From Burkholderiales bacterium (GTDB lineage: Bacteria; Pseudomonadota; Gammaproteobacteria; Burkholderiales; SG8-41): a stretch of 64,000 bases of DNA. The translations under genes and the position numbers were made by a program. Of the stretch, positions 1 through 7,709 are shown one piece after another (within the stretch, counting starts at the first letter, position 1; the number at the start of each line of letters is the position of its first letter). The notes under the pieces are model-generated. The model ran no database searches. It was given only the letters and a program-made list of their open reading frames with translations, and was not told the origin of the DNA. The DNA is taken from NCBI GenBank assembly GCA_020854035.1, contig JADZGE010000014.1, positions 1 to 64,000 of the forward strand, in the 5' to 3' direction.

Positions 1-231
1 ATTACAAGAGAACCGCATGGCGTCACCCGCGGCCGGGTGGCGGAGCGGCCGGTGACTGGCCCGGTTCTCCGCGTACTGGTACTGCCTCAAGACGACGCGA
101 CGGCCAGATCAATTGACCGGATGCGCCGGGAGAACCGGAGCAGGCGCCGGTCGTTCCGACAGGACCCGGCGAGCGGAGAGCGTGCAAACCCACCCCAGCC
201 GCTGCGCGAGATGGTAGGGTCAGAGATGGTA

Positions 232-281
232 GGGTCAGGTCTTGGTTGCGGCATGGCGATGCCGCAACCAAGACGTGACCC
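232..281. repeat. Long near-perfect hairpin in the gene-free left end
   Basis: Arms 239-254 and 259-274 are exact 16-bp inverted repeats around a 4-base loop (255-258). Beyond one mismatch (238/275) the pairing continues for 6 bp. The outer arms carry the same GGTCAGGTCTTG / CAAGACGTGACC theme as the direct repeats at 566-701, so it probably belongs to the same repeat family. There is no gene in 1-230 either; I see only short inverted repeats there. Function is unknown; mobile-element debris is an inference. Confidence 0.75.
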
Positions 282-363
282 CAACGCCTGACCCCAACGC
301 CGCTTGCGTGCCGACCACCGCCGGGTGGACGGCAGCGCATGCCTCGCGGTGAAGGACATCGGA

Positions 364-396
364 AAGCCGTGTGCGGGAAAACCGCATGCACGGTTT
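364..396 (+). ncRNA. Group II intron domain V remnant
   Basis: The sequence folds as a classic domain V. A lower stem of 8 bp (364-371 with 389-396, including one G-U pair) starts with the AGC catalytic triad at 365-367. A two-base bulge (387-388) follows, then an upper 5-bp stem (372-376 with 382-386) closed by a GAAAA loop. A small GC hairpin (411-424) lies just downstream where domain VI would be. No reverse transcriptase frame lies upstream in the window, so this looks like the 3' remnant of a deleted intron. Family knowledge: domain V is the most conserved part of these ribozymes. Confidence 0.7.
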
Positions 397-565
397 GATG
401 AGGGAGGGCTGGGCCTTTCGGCCCGACAATGGCGACGCTACTCGGGCACCGGCAAACGAAAGGGCCGGACAACAGACAACGCCTCGCCTACCGTCGGCAG
501 AACCAGTTCTCTACTCTACCCTATGCCGGAGGGCGCCCGAGCGATGGTCTGGGGCGCCTGCAGGC

Positions 566-701
566 GAGGCAAGAATCAAGACCTGACCCCTATGCCGGAC
601 TATGAGCGCCGAGGGGCAAGAATCAAGACCTGACCCCTATGCCGCACTGACCCCTATGCCGCAGGCGAGGCAAGAATCAAGACCTGACCCTTATGCCGGA
701 C
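566..701. repeat. Three direct copies of a ~33-bp repeat plus one partial copy
   Basis: Copies start near 566, 611 and 667. Each reads GAGG(GG)CAAGAATCAAGAC followed by CTGACCC(C/T)TATGCCG. A partial copy of the last half sits at 648-663. Copies 1 and 3 end in GGAC and copy 2 in GCAC. The array ends about 55 bp before the start of the CoA-transferase gene. The core GACCTGACCC is the inverse of the arm of the hairpin at 232-281. No spacer pattern typical of CRISPR is present. The array is probably remnant insertion-element termini or a REP-like family. Confidence 0.75.
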
Positions 702-757
702 GGCGCCGTCGTGCGATACTGCGCGTCCTTGAACGAACCACCGGAGTGATAGTCCAG

Positions 758-1945
758 ATGACGACACCGAGGCTCCCGCTCGCCGGATTCAGGGTGCTCG
801 ATCTCACGGCCCATCGTGCGGGGCCCACTGCCGTGCGTCAACTCGCCGACTGGGGCGCCGACGCCATCAGGATCGAGGCGCCGGGCGGGCCGGCGGTCGA
901 CGCGACGGGTGGCCGCAGGAGCGGCCCGGACTTCCAGAACCTCCACCGCAACAAGCGAAGCCTCACGCTGAACCTCAAGACGCCCGAGGGCCTCGAAATC
1001 TTCATGAAGCTCGCGAAAGACGCCGACGTCGTCGTCGAGAACTACCGTTCCAGCGTCAAGCACCGGCTCGGCGTGGATTACGAATCGGTGAAGAGGGCGA
1101 ACCCGCGCATCGTCTACGGCAGCATCTCCGGATTCGGGCAGGACGGGCCGTACGCCAACCGGGCGGGCGTCGACCAGATCGCGCAGGGGATGGGCGGACT
1201 GATGTCGATCACCGGACACCCCGGCGGCGGCCCGGTGCGAGTCGGCATCGCGATCAACGACACGTCGGCAGGGCTGCTCCTCGCCAACGCGATCGTGCTG
1301 GCGCTGCTCGAGCGCGAGCGCTCGGGCGAGGGGCAATGGGTGTCGACCTCGCTCATCGAGGCGCAAATATTCATGCTCGACTTCCAGGCGGCGCGCTATC
1401 TCATCCGGGGCGAAGTGCCCGGGCAGGAGGGGAACAACCATCCGACCGGCACCGGCACCGGCATGTTCGAGAGCGCCGACGGTCATATCAACATCGCCGC
1501 GTCGGGTGACGCCGTATGGCGGCGGTTCTGCGAGGCGGCGGGTGCCACCGATCTGCTGACGAATCCCGGGTTCGCCACCCCGGCGGCACGTTCGAAGCAC
1601 AGGAAGGAGCTGAACGCCCGGGTCGCGGAGATCGTTCGGCAGCATCCCAACGACTACTGGGACAAGCTCCTCGACAAGGCGGGCGTCCCGTGCGGCCCGA
1701 TCAACACGATCGACAAGGTGTTCGCCGATCCGCAGGTGCGGCACCTCGGCATCGCGCGGCCGGTCGACCACCCGAAATACGGGGCCCAGATGGTCGTCGG
1801 CCAGCCGATACACATGAGCCGCCATCCGCAGCCGGAAAAGCTCGGACACACGCCGGAGCCGGGCGAGCACACCGAGGAAGTGCTGAGCGTCCTCGGCTAC
1901 GACGCGGCGGGCATCGCAGCCCTGCGCGCGAAGGGCGTGATATAG
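758..1945 (+). CDS. Family III CoA-transferase (CaiB/BaiF type)
   Basis: The 395-residue product transfers CoA between a carboxylate and an acyl-CoA in the cytoplasm. The whole length matches the family. Residues 10-45 form the first Rossmann part (GFRVLDLT, then LADWGADAIRIE). NLHRNKRSLTLNLK at 61-74 is the usual nucleotide-loop segment, and Asp168 in INDTSAG is the expected catalytic aspartate. The ATG at 758 was chosen because everything upstream in the frame translates the repeat array. The next gene converges on it. With the Bug protein and the amidohydrolase nearby, it probably activates an organic acid for catabolism, but the substrate cannot be read from sequence. Confidence 0.9.
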   Translation: MTTPRLPLAGFRVLDLTAHRAGPTAVRQLADWGADAIRIEAPGGPAVDATGGRRSGPDFQNLHRNKRSLTLNLKTPEGLEIFMKLAKDADVVVENYRSSVKHRLGVDYESVKRANPRIVYGSISGFGQDGPYANRAGVDQIAQGMGGLMSITGHPGGGPVRVGIAINDTSAGLLLANAIVLALLERERSGEGQWVSTSLIEAQIFMLDFQAARYLIRGEVPGQEGNNHPTGTGTGMFESADGHINIAASGDAVWRRFCEAAGATDLLTNPGFATPAARSKHRKELNARVAEIVRQHPNDYWDKLLDKAGVPCGPINTIDKVFADPQVRHLGIARPVDHPKYGAQMVVGQPIHMSRHPQPEKLGHTPEPGEHTEEVLSVLGYDAAGIAALRAKGVI

Positions 1946-2035
1946 ACGACGCCGGGCAGCCGGTGCCACTTCCCGCCGCCGTCGAGGCTGCGATAGGGCA
2001 CGACCGGCGCGGCGCCGGCATGGGAAGATGGAATC

Positions 2036-2112
2036 GGCCGCAAAGGCGCAGAGAACGCGGAGAGATGGAATTCTTCCTTGACGTTCTCTGCGGCCTCGGC
2101 GTCTCCGCGGCG
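2036..2112. repeat. Dispersed palindromic repeat, copy A
   Basis: This is an imperfect inverted repeat: GGCCGCAAAGGCGCAGAG on the left and its approximate complement ending in CTCCGCGGC on the right, around an AT-richer centre with GGAATTC. It lies between the convergent CoA-transferase and Bug genes. Three relatives occur at 3116-3200, 6448-6532 and 17506-17604. It may act as a bidirectional terminator or RNA-stability element; that is inference. Confidence 0.7.
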
Positions 2113-2127
2113 GATATTGACCTTCAA

Positions 2128-3102
2128 CTACTCCAGCTTGATCCCCGCGTCCCTGATCACCTTCGTCCAGCGCGCGAGCTCGCCGCGGATGAGATCGCCC
2201 ATCTCCTTCGGAGTGCTGCTGGCGGGCTCCAGGCCGATTGCCTCGATCTGCTTCACGAAATCGGCGTCGGCGACCGCGCGCTTCATTTCGGCGTTCACCT
2301 TGCTGACCACGGCGGCGGGCGTGCCGGCCGGGCCGAGCAACCCGTACCAGGTCGTGTTGTTGAATCCCGGCAGCACTTCCGTGATCGCGGGCACCTCGGG
2401 CAGGAGCTTCGCGCGCCTCGCGTGGCCGATGCCGATGGCGCGCACCCGGCCGGCCGCGAGGTGCGGCTGCCACTGCGGGATGCTGCCGAAGATCGCCTGG
2501 ATGCGGCCGGCGACGAGGTCGACGGTCGCCGCGCCGCCGCCGCGGTAGGGCACGTGCGTGAACTTCGCGCCGGTCAGGGCCGTGAGGAGCTCGATCCCGA
2601 GGTGGTTCGGCGTGCCGGTGCCGGGCGAGCCGAAGTTGAGCTTTCCCGGCTGCGCCTTCGCAAGCTCGATGAGTTCCTTTACCGATTTCGCGGGCACGGA
2701 GGGATGCACGACGAGCAGGAACGGCACGTAGACGCCGACGCCGATCGGCGCGAAATCCTTCAGCGGATCGTAGGCGAGCTTCGTGCCGAACGCGGGGCTC
2801 ACGACCAGCCCGCCGGAAGTGCCGAGGAGCAGCGTGTAGCCGTCGGGCGTCGCCTTGGCGCCCAGACCGTGCCCGATCGTCGAGCCCCCGCCCGGCCGGT
2901 TGTCGATCACCACCGGCACGCCGAGCTTCTCGGAGAGCCAGCCGCCGAAGATGCGCGCCGTCGGGTCGGTCGAGCCGCCGGGCGGGTACGGGCAGATGAT
3001 GCGGATCGGCCGGTTCGGGTAGGCGCTCTCCGCCGCGTGCGCCGCCGCCCCGGCGAGCGCAAGCAGGACGGGAACGAGGGTCCACTTTGATTGCACGCGC
3101 AC
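2128..3102 (-). CDS. Bug/TctC-family periplasmic solute-binding protein
   Basis: The 324-residue product has an N-terminal signal peptide (residues 1-23, ending AHA-AES). The mature protein opens with YPNRPIRIICPYPPGGSTDP, the hallmark of Bug receptors. GDNRPGGGSTIG-like (residues 68-76) and DGYTLLLGTSG segments follow. Such proteins bind carboxylates or related acids in the periplasm for tripartite tricarboxylate transporters. No TctA/TctB membrane subunits lie in the window, which is common for betaproteobacterial Bug genes. It neighbours a CoA-transferase and an amidohydrolase, so a role in acid uptake for that block is plausible. The ligand is unknown. Confidence 0.93.
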   Translation of the reverse strand: MRVQSKWTLVPVLLALAGAAAHAAESAYPNRPIRIICPYPPGGSTDPTARIFGGWLSEKLGVPVVIDNRPGGGSTIGHGLGAKATPDGYTLLLGTSGGLVVSPAFGTKLAYDPLKDFAPIGVGVYVPFLLVVHPSVPAKSVKELIELAKAQPGKLNFGSPGTGTPNHLGIELLTALTGAKFTHVPYRGGGAATVDLVAGRIQAIFGSIPQWQPHLAAGRVRAIGIGHARRAKLLPEVPAITEVLPGFNNTTWYGLLGPAGTPAAVVSKVNAEMKRAVADADFVKQIEAIGLEPASSTPKEMGDLIRGELARWTKVIRDAGIKLE

Positions 3103-3115
3103 TGTTCCTCCTTTG

Positions 3116-3200
3116 AATTGGCCGCAGAGACGCGAAGACGCAGAGGGAAGAGATCAATATCGCAGGAAGGTGGTTCTCCGCGGCCTCTGCGCCTGCGTGG
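3116..3200. repeat. Dispersed palindromic repeat, copy B
   Basis: The left arm AATTGGCCGCAGAGACGCGA and the right arm TCCGCGGCCTCTGCGCCTGC belong to the same family as copies A, C and D. It lies between two minus-strand genes, 14 bp upstream of the Bug gene start, so it may sit in that gene's 5' region. Confidence 0.7.
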
Positions 3201-3242
3201 CTCATCGTCGAGCAGTATCACGCAGTGTAAACCAGCCGCGCG

Positions 3243-3629
3243 TCAGCCGGCACGGTCGCGCTCCGCCATCACTTCGTACGCGACGCGGTGAGCCTCGTTC
3301 GCGGCGGGGATGCCGCAATAGAGCGCGACGAGCAGCAGAATCTCTCGGATCTCCTCCGCCGTGCACCCGTTCGCGAGAGAGCCGCTCACGTGGACCCGGA
3401 ACTCGGCGGGGCGGTTGAGCGCCGCGGTCATCGCGAGCATCGCCAGGCACTTGGTTTTCATCGGCACCGCGGTTCGGCTCCAGATGTCGCCGTACGCGTA
3501 GGCGTTGACGATGGTCTGGAGCGGCGCCCCGAACTCACCCGTGGCGTTCATGCGGGCTTCCACCGCGCTCGTCCCGAACATCCGCTTGCGCAGCGCGAGG
3601 CCGCGTTCGTACAGGTCTTCCACGTTCAT
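3243..3629 (-). CDS. Carboxymuconolactone decarboxylase-like protein (PcaC/AhpD superfamily)
   Basis: The product has 128 residues, the usual length of PcaC-type single-domain proteins. The helical core includes FRVHVSGSLANGCTAEEIRE (77-96), with conserved His80 and Glu93/Glu96, and YCGIPAANEAH (104-114). PcaC decarboxylates 4-carboxymuconolactone in the protocatechuate pathway, but relatives have varied functions. It lacks the CxxC pair of AhpD peroxidase partners (single cysteines at 61, 89 and 105). The divergent neighbour is an amidohydrolase of the lactonase type, which supports a ring-cleavage or lactone pathway. Other pca genes are absent, so the substrate is open. Confidence 0.85.
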   Translation of the reverse strand: MNVEDLYERGLALRKRMFGTSAVEARMNATGEFGAPLQTIVNAYAYGDIWSRTAVPMKTKCLAMLAMTAALNRPAEFRVHVSGSLANGCTAEEIREILLLVALYCGIPAANEAHRVAYEVMAERDRAG

Positions 3630-3651
3630 TCCTCTCCCTCCGTCATGAGTT

Positions 3652-3740
3652 GACAGCCGTCAGGGGGCAGTTGACAGTAGTACCGCGTGCCCGCGCCCCG
3701 CCGGGTGCTGCATACCGTCAACTGTAAACTGCAAACTCCC
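3652..3740. repeat. Degenerate GTCAACTGTAAACTG-type intergenic repeat
   Basis: The segment holds short near-repeats of the form GACAGCCGTCAG, CAGTTGACAGT and GTCAACTGTAAACTGCAAACT between the divergent genes at 3629 and 3741. Similar low-complexity stretches occur at 10709-10790, 19447-19500 and 63862-63935. The downstream GTG start lies directly after the last unit and has no visible ribosome binding site. Confidence 0.5.
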
Positions 3741-4628
3741 GTGAGCGAAGCGATCATCGACGCCCACCACCACATCTGGCGCCTCGCCGAGACGCCGTGG
3801 CTCGACGGCCCGCCCGTGCCGCGCATCTTCGGCGACTATGCTCCCCTGCGGCGCGACTGGTCCATGGAGGATCTCGCCGCGGATTTCCGGGCACAGGGCG
3901 TGGCGAGGTCCGTCTACATCCAGGTGAACGTCGCGCCCGGCGGTGAAGTGGCGGAGGTCGAGTGGGTGCAGTCGGTCGCCGATCGCCACGGCTTTCCGCA
4001 CGGCATCGTGGGCTACGCCGACCTGACCGCGCCGGACGCGGGCGCCGTGCTCGACCGCGAGATGCGCTGCGCCAATCTCCGGGGCATCCGCCAGCAGCTC
4101 CACTGGCACGAAACACCGCTCTACCGCTTCGCCGCGCGTCCGGACGTCATGAACGACGCGGCGTTTCGCCGCGGCATGGCCGAGCTGGAGCGCCGGGGGC
4201 TCCTCTTCGAGCTGCAGATATTCGCGCCGCAGATGGCCGACGCCGCGCGGCTCGCGCGCGAGTTCCCGGGGGTCCCCTTCGTGCTGCTCCACGCCGGCAT
4301 GCCGGAAGACCGCGGCCCCGCGGGCCGGGCCCGCTGGCGCGAGGGGATGAAGCTTCTCGCCGCCTGTCCCAACGTGAGCGCGAAGCTCTCCGGCCTCGGC
4401 ACTTTCGAGCACCGCTGCTCGGTGGAGCTATGGAAGCCGGTGGTGGAGGAGACGCTGGCGCTCTTCGGGCCCGATCGCTGCCTTTTCGGCAGCAACTACC
4501 CGATCGAAAGCCTGTGGACGACCTACGCGCGGATCGTCGAGGTGATGCGCGAGTGCGCCGCGGGCCTCGCCCCGGCGGAGCGCCGGGCGGTGTTCCACGA
4601 CACCGCGCAGCGCCTGTATCGACTGTAG
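3741..4628 (+). CDS. Amidohydrolase-2 family hydrolase (lactonase/decarboxylase type, COG3618)
   Basis: The 295-residue TIM-barrel hydrolase starts with a metal-binding IIDAHHHIW motif (residues 5-13). It has the mid-barrel histidine in LLHAGMPEDRG and ends with CLFGSNYPIESLW. Relatives hydrolyse lactones such as L-fuconolactone, 4-sulfomuconolactone or 2-pyrone-4,6-dicarboxylate. In many relatives the last motif is FGSDWP; here Asn replaces the Asp, a variant I recall in one subgroup. The GTG at 3741 gives the expected N-terminus; upstream frame codons are repeat sequence. It pairs functionally with the divergent PcaC-like gene and the CoA-transferase. Substrate unknown. Confidence 0.85.
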   Translation: MSEAIIDAHHHIWRLAETPWLDGPPVPRIFGDYAPLRRDWSMEDLAADFRAQGVARSVYIQVNVAPGGEVAEVEWVQSVADRHGFPHGIVGYADLTAPDAGAVLDREMRCANLRGIRQQLHWHETPLYRFAARPDVMNDAAFRRGMAELERRGLLFELQIFAPQMADAARLAREFPGVPFVLLHAGMPEDRGPAGRARWREGMKLLAACPNVSAKLSGLGTFEHRCSVELWKPVVEETLALFGPDRCLFGSNYPIESLWTTYARIVEVMRECAAGLAPAERRAVFHDTAQRLYRL

Positions 4629-4639
4629 CTCGTCCCTCG

Positions 4640-6424
4640 TCACGCCTTCCTCGGCAGGTAGAGATCGGTGATCGACCCCTCCGCGATCTCCGCCGCGAAG
4701 AAGATCGTTTCGGAGAGCGTGGGATGCGGGTGGACGGTCAAGCCAAGGTCGCCCGCCTCCGCGCCCATCTCCAGCGCCAGCACGGTCTCCGCGATCAGCT
4801 CGCCCGCGTTGACGCCGACGATCGCCGCACCGAGGAGGCGCCGCGTCCCCTTCTCGAAGAGGAGCTTCGTCATGCCTTCGTCGCGGCCCATCGCGAGCGC
4901 GCGGCCGCTGGCGGCCCACGGGAACACCGCCTTCTCGTAGTCCGCGCCGCGCGCCTTCAACTGTGCCTCCGTTTCACCCATCCACGCGAGCTCGGGATCG
5001 GTGTAGGCGACCGAAGGAATCGTCCTCGCGTCGAAGAACGCCTTGTGGCCGGCGATCGCTTCCGCCGCGATCTTGCCTTCGTGCGAAGCCTTGTGCGCGA
5101 GCATCGGTTCACCGCGGATGTCGCCGATGGCATGGATGTGGGGGACGTTGGTGCGCAGCTGCCGGTCCACCGGGATGAAACCGCGCTCGTCGACGTTCAC
5201 GCCCGCGGCCTGCGCGTCAAGCTCCTTGCCGTTGGGGCGCCGCCCCACCGCCATCAGGATGCGGTCGTAGGTCTCGGGGGCGGGCGCATTCGCACCTTCG
5301 AACGTCGCGCGCAGACCGTCCTCGCGCGGCTCGATCTTCGCGACCTTCGTCTCGAGCAGTATCTTCTCGTAGCGCTTCTCGAGCCGCCGCGCGAGCGGTC
5401 GCACCATGTCCGGGTCCGCGCCGGGAATGAGCGAATCGAGGAGTTCGACCACGGTGATCCTCGCGCCGAGCGCGTCGTACACGGTCGCCATTTCCAGACC
5501 GATGATGCCGCCGCCGACGACGAGGAGCCGCCGCGGGAGCCCGGAGAGTTCGAGCGCCCCGGTGGAATCGACGATGCGCGGATCGTCGTACGGAAACCCG
5601 GGAATCCGCGCGACGCTGGAGCCGGCGGCGATGATGCAACTGTCGAAGGTGATCTCCCTGGCGCCTTGCGCGCCCTCGACGCGCAGGGCATGGGGGGAGG
5701 CGAACCGCCCCTTGCCGGTGACGACCTCGACCTTGCGCTGCTTCGCGAGGCCCGACAACCCCTTCGTGAGCTTCCCGACGACGCCCGCCTTCCACGCGCG
5801 AAGCTTGTCGATGTCGATTTTCGGTCGTCCGAACTCGACGCCGGCGTGCGCGATCTCCCCGGCTTCCGTCACCACGCGCGCGATGTGGAGCAGTGCCTTC
5901 GACGGGATGCAGCCGACGTTCAGGCACACCCCGCCGAGCGTCGGGTAGCGCTCGACGAGCACCACCTTCTTCCCGAGGTCGGCGGCGCGGAATGCGGCCG
6001 TATAGCCGCCGGGGCCGGCGCCCAGCACGAGTACTTCGGCGTGAAGGCCGGCCTTCGGGCCGGCGTACGGTGCGCTCGGCGAGACGGCGGGCGGCGGCGT
6101 CGCGGGTGCCTGTACCGGCGCGGGCGCAACCGGAGAAGCGGGGGCCGGGGCGCCTGGAATCCGCGCCGTGGCGGGGGCCGCGGCGTCGGACTCGAGAACC
6201 AGCACCGGGGTGCCCATGGAGACCCTGTCCCCGACCTTGATCCGCAACTCGCGCACGACACCACCGTTCGGCGCCGGCACATCCATCGTCGCCTTGTCGG
6301 ACTCGAGCGTGACGAGCGGATCCTCGGGCTTGACTGCGTCGCCGGGCTTCACCAGCACCTCGATGACCGGGACGTTCCTGAAATCCCCGATGTCGGGGAC
6401 GGTGACTTCGATCAACTTGCCCAT
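4640..6424 (-). CDS. lpdA: Dihydrolipoyl dehydrogenase with N-terminal lipoyl domain
   Basis: The 594-residue flavoenzyme reoxidises dihydrolipoyl groups with NAD+. Residues 1-80 are a lipoyl domain with ESDKATMDVP, Lys44 being the lipoylation site. An Ala/Pro-rich swinging linker spans about 81-120. The E3 core follows with FAD-binding GAGPGG (135-140), redox-active Cys167 and Cys172 in CLNVGC, a second Rossmann site GGGIIGLEMA, and a C-terminal HPHPTLSE interface motif. The ATG at 6424 begins exactly at the lipoyl domain; the frame upstream is repeat C. This architecture is usual for the pyruvate dehydrogenase E3 of betaproteobacteria, but aceE and aceF are not adjacent. Here it sits beside a redox selenoprotein pair. 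Confidence 0.95.
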   Translation of the reverse strand: MGKLIEVTVPDIGDFRNVPVIEVLVKPGDAVKPEDPLVTLESDKATMDVPAPNGGVVRELRIKVGDRVSMGTPVLVLESDAAAPATARIPGAPAPASPVAPAPVQAPATPPPAVSPSAPYAGPKAGLHAEVLVLGAGPGGYTAAFRAADLGKKVVLVERYPTLGGVCLNVGCIPSKALLHIARVVTEAGEIAHAGVEFGRPKIDIDKLRAWKAGVVGKLTKGLSGLAKQRKVEVVTGKGRFASPHALRVEGAQGAREITFDSCIIAAGSSVARIPGFPYDDPRIVDSTGALELSGLPRRLLVVGGGIIGLEMATVYDALGARITVVELLDSLIPGADPDMVRPLARRLEKRYEKILLETKVAKIEPREDGLRATFEGANAPAPETYDRILMAVGRRPNGKELDAQAAGVNVDERGFIPVDRQLRTNVPHIHAIGDIRGEPMLAHKASHEGKIAAEAIAGHKAFFDARTIPSVAYTDPELAWMGETEAQLKARGADYEKAVFPWAASGRALAMGRDEGMTKLLFEKGTRRLLGAAIVGVNAGELIAETVLALEMGAEAGDLGLTVHPHPTLSETIFFAAEIAEGSITDLYLPRKA

Positions 6425-6447
6425 GGTCCGCCCGTTCTCAACAGGTT

Positions 6448-6532
6448 GGCCGCGGAGACCAAGAGGCCGCGGAGAGAAGCGCCCGAATTGATTCCCGACG
6501 CCTTTCCTCCGCGGTCCCCGCGCCTCTGCGGC
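6448..6532. repeat. Dispersed palindromic repeat, copy C
   Basis: The left arm is GGCCGCGGAGACCAAGAGG and the right arm CGGTCCCCGCGCCTCTGCGG, around a GAATTGATTCC centre. It separates lpdA from the upstream unknown gene on the same strand. Confidence 0.7.
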
Positions 6533-6560
6533 AATATCAGGACATCCGCGCCCGGGGGCT

Positions 6561-7673
6561 TCATTGCCTGAATTCCGCGACCGAGCGGGCGTACGAGCCG
6601 TCGCGGAGCCGGAGCGCCCGCGTGACCGCCTTCGTCGCGCCGAAGGTGGGGATGTACGCGGAGTGCCTGCCCGCACCGCCGATCACGACGATGAGGATGT
6701 CGTCGGCGCGCTGCACCGCGTAGACGGGCGCGTCGGGCCCCGCCGCCGCGTAGCGCTCCTTCCACGTCACGCGCACGCGCCGCTCGATGTTCTCCTTCGA
6801 GAACCTTCCGAGCGGCAGGTGCGCGTGGCTTTGCAGGAAGCGCTTCGCCCGCGCTTTCGACAGCCCGCCGCCCGCCACCGTTCCCGCGTGCTCGGGGCTC
6901 ATCACCACCACCGGCTGGGACTCGTAGAAGAGGTCGTTCGCCCCCGTGCCGATCATGGTGCCCGCGATCGTCGTGAGTATGCCCTCCGCGGTGAGGCTTT
7001 CATGGTCGTTCACGTTGCGCGGGCACTCCGCGCCGACCACGGTCACCGCGCTCGCATCCGCCGGCACTCCGCGCTCGACGTGGAGCGGTTCCCACGGGCT
7101 CGCCGCCTCGTTCTCGGCGACGACGTACGAGAACTTGGACGGCGCGCCGAAGGTGGACATGTCGCCGGAGCCGGGGATCGCGCCGCCGATGTTGAGGAGC
7201 GCGAGGCGGATGGCCCGCCCGATCGTCGCGTTCGCCCGCGCGCCGGGACCGAAGGCGTTGTGCCCGGCGTTGACGCCGAGTTCGCCCGCGACCGGCCCGT
7301 TCACGATCACGAGCGGCGCGCAGAGATGCGTCGTCGCCTGCACCGCGTAGAGGTTGAACGGCTCCTCGCACAAGGCCTCGATGGCGAGGAGACAGAGCGG
7401 GAAATACTCCGGCCGGCATCCCGCCATGACCGCGTTCGCCGCGAGCCGCAGCGGCGTCGCCTCGCCGTAGCGCGGCGCGATTCTCGCGACCGGCGCGTCC
7501 CACGGCCGGTCGCAGTAGGCGAGCATGGCCTCGACCCGCGCCGCGGTCGGCGGCACCACGGGCAATCCGTCGGCCCACCCGCGATCTGCCACCAGCGCGT
7601 TCACCGCGTCGAAATCGTCCTCGGCCTCGAGCGAGGCGCCGGGGCTGCGGAGGAGATCGGCGAGACTTGCCAT
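6561..7673 (-). CDS. Conserved protein of unknown function, probable partner of the UGSC selenoprotein
   Basis: The 370-residue protein has no signal peptide and no clear membrane segment. I do not recognise an enzyme family. It contains conspicuous conserved-looking blocks: WADGLPVVPPTAARVEAML (33-51), GHNAFGPGARANATIGRAIR, GGAIPGSGDMSTFG, and VVGAECPRNVNDHES with one cysteine. It starts 36 nt after the selenoprotein stop codon on the same strand, so the two are probably co-transcribed and work together. The start ATG at 7673 has no strong ribosome binding site, which would fit translational coupling. A redox or catabolic role is inference from context only. Confidence 0.75.
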   Translation of the reverse strand: MASLADLLRSPGASLEAEDDFDAVNALVADRGWADGLPVVPPTAARVEAMLAYCDRPWDAPVARIAPRYGEATPLRLAANAVMAGCRPEYFPLCLLAIEALCEEPFNLYAVQATTHLCAPLVIVNGPVAGELGVNAGHNAFGPGARANATIGRAIRLALLNIGGAIPGSGDMSTFGAPSKFSYVVAENEAASPWEPLHVERGVPADASAVTVVGAECPRNVNDHESLTAEGILTTIAGTMIGTGANDLFYESQPVVVMSPEHAGTVAGGGLSKARAKRFLQSHAHLPLGRFSKENIERRVRVTWKERYAAAGPDAPVYAVQRADDILIVVIGGAGRHSAYIPTFGATKAVTRALRLRDGSYARSVAEFRQ

Positions 7674-7709
7674 TTCCGTGGCGAGGTTCTGCGGTGCTGT
7701 CCGGCAGCG

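Noticed and set aside
566..701. CRISPR array
   Set aside because: Only three unequal copies with irregular spacing and a partial copy; no spacer of constant length and no cas genes.
1..757. Reverse transcriptase or transposase gene in the left end
   Set aside because: All frames are short and have no family motif; only RNA and repeat remnants are visible.
677..3205. 842-residue open frame on the minus strand
   Set aside because: It is a GC-rich antisense shadow of the CoA-transferase and Bug genes with Arg/Ala-rich low-complexity translation.
3962..6571. 869-residue plus-strand frame across the amidohydrolase and lpdA
   Set aside because: It crosses two genes in other frames or the opposite strand and translates into Arg-rich low-complexity sequence.
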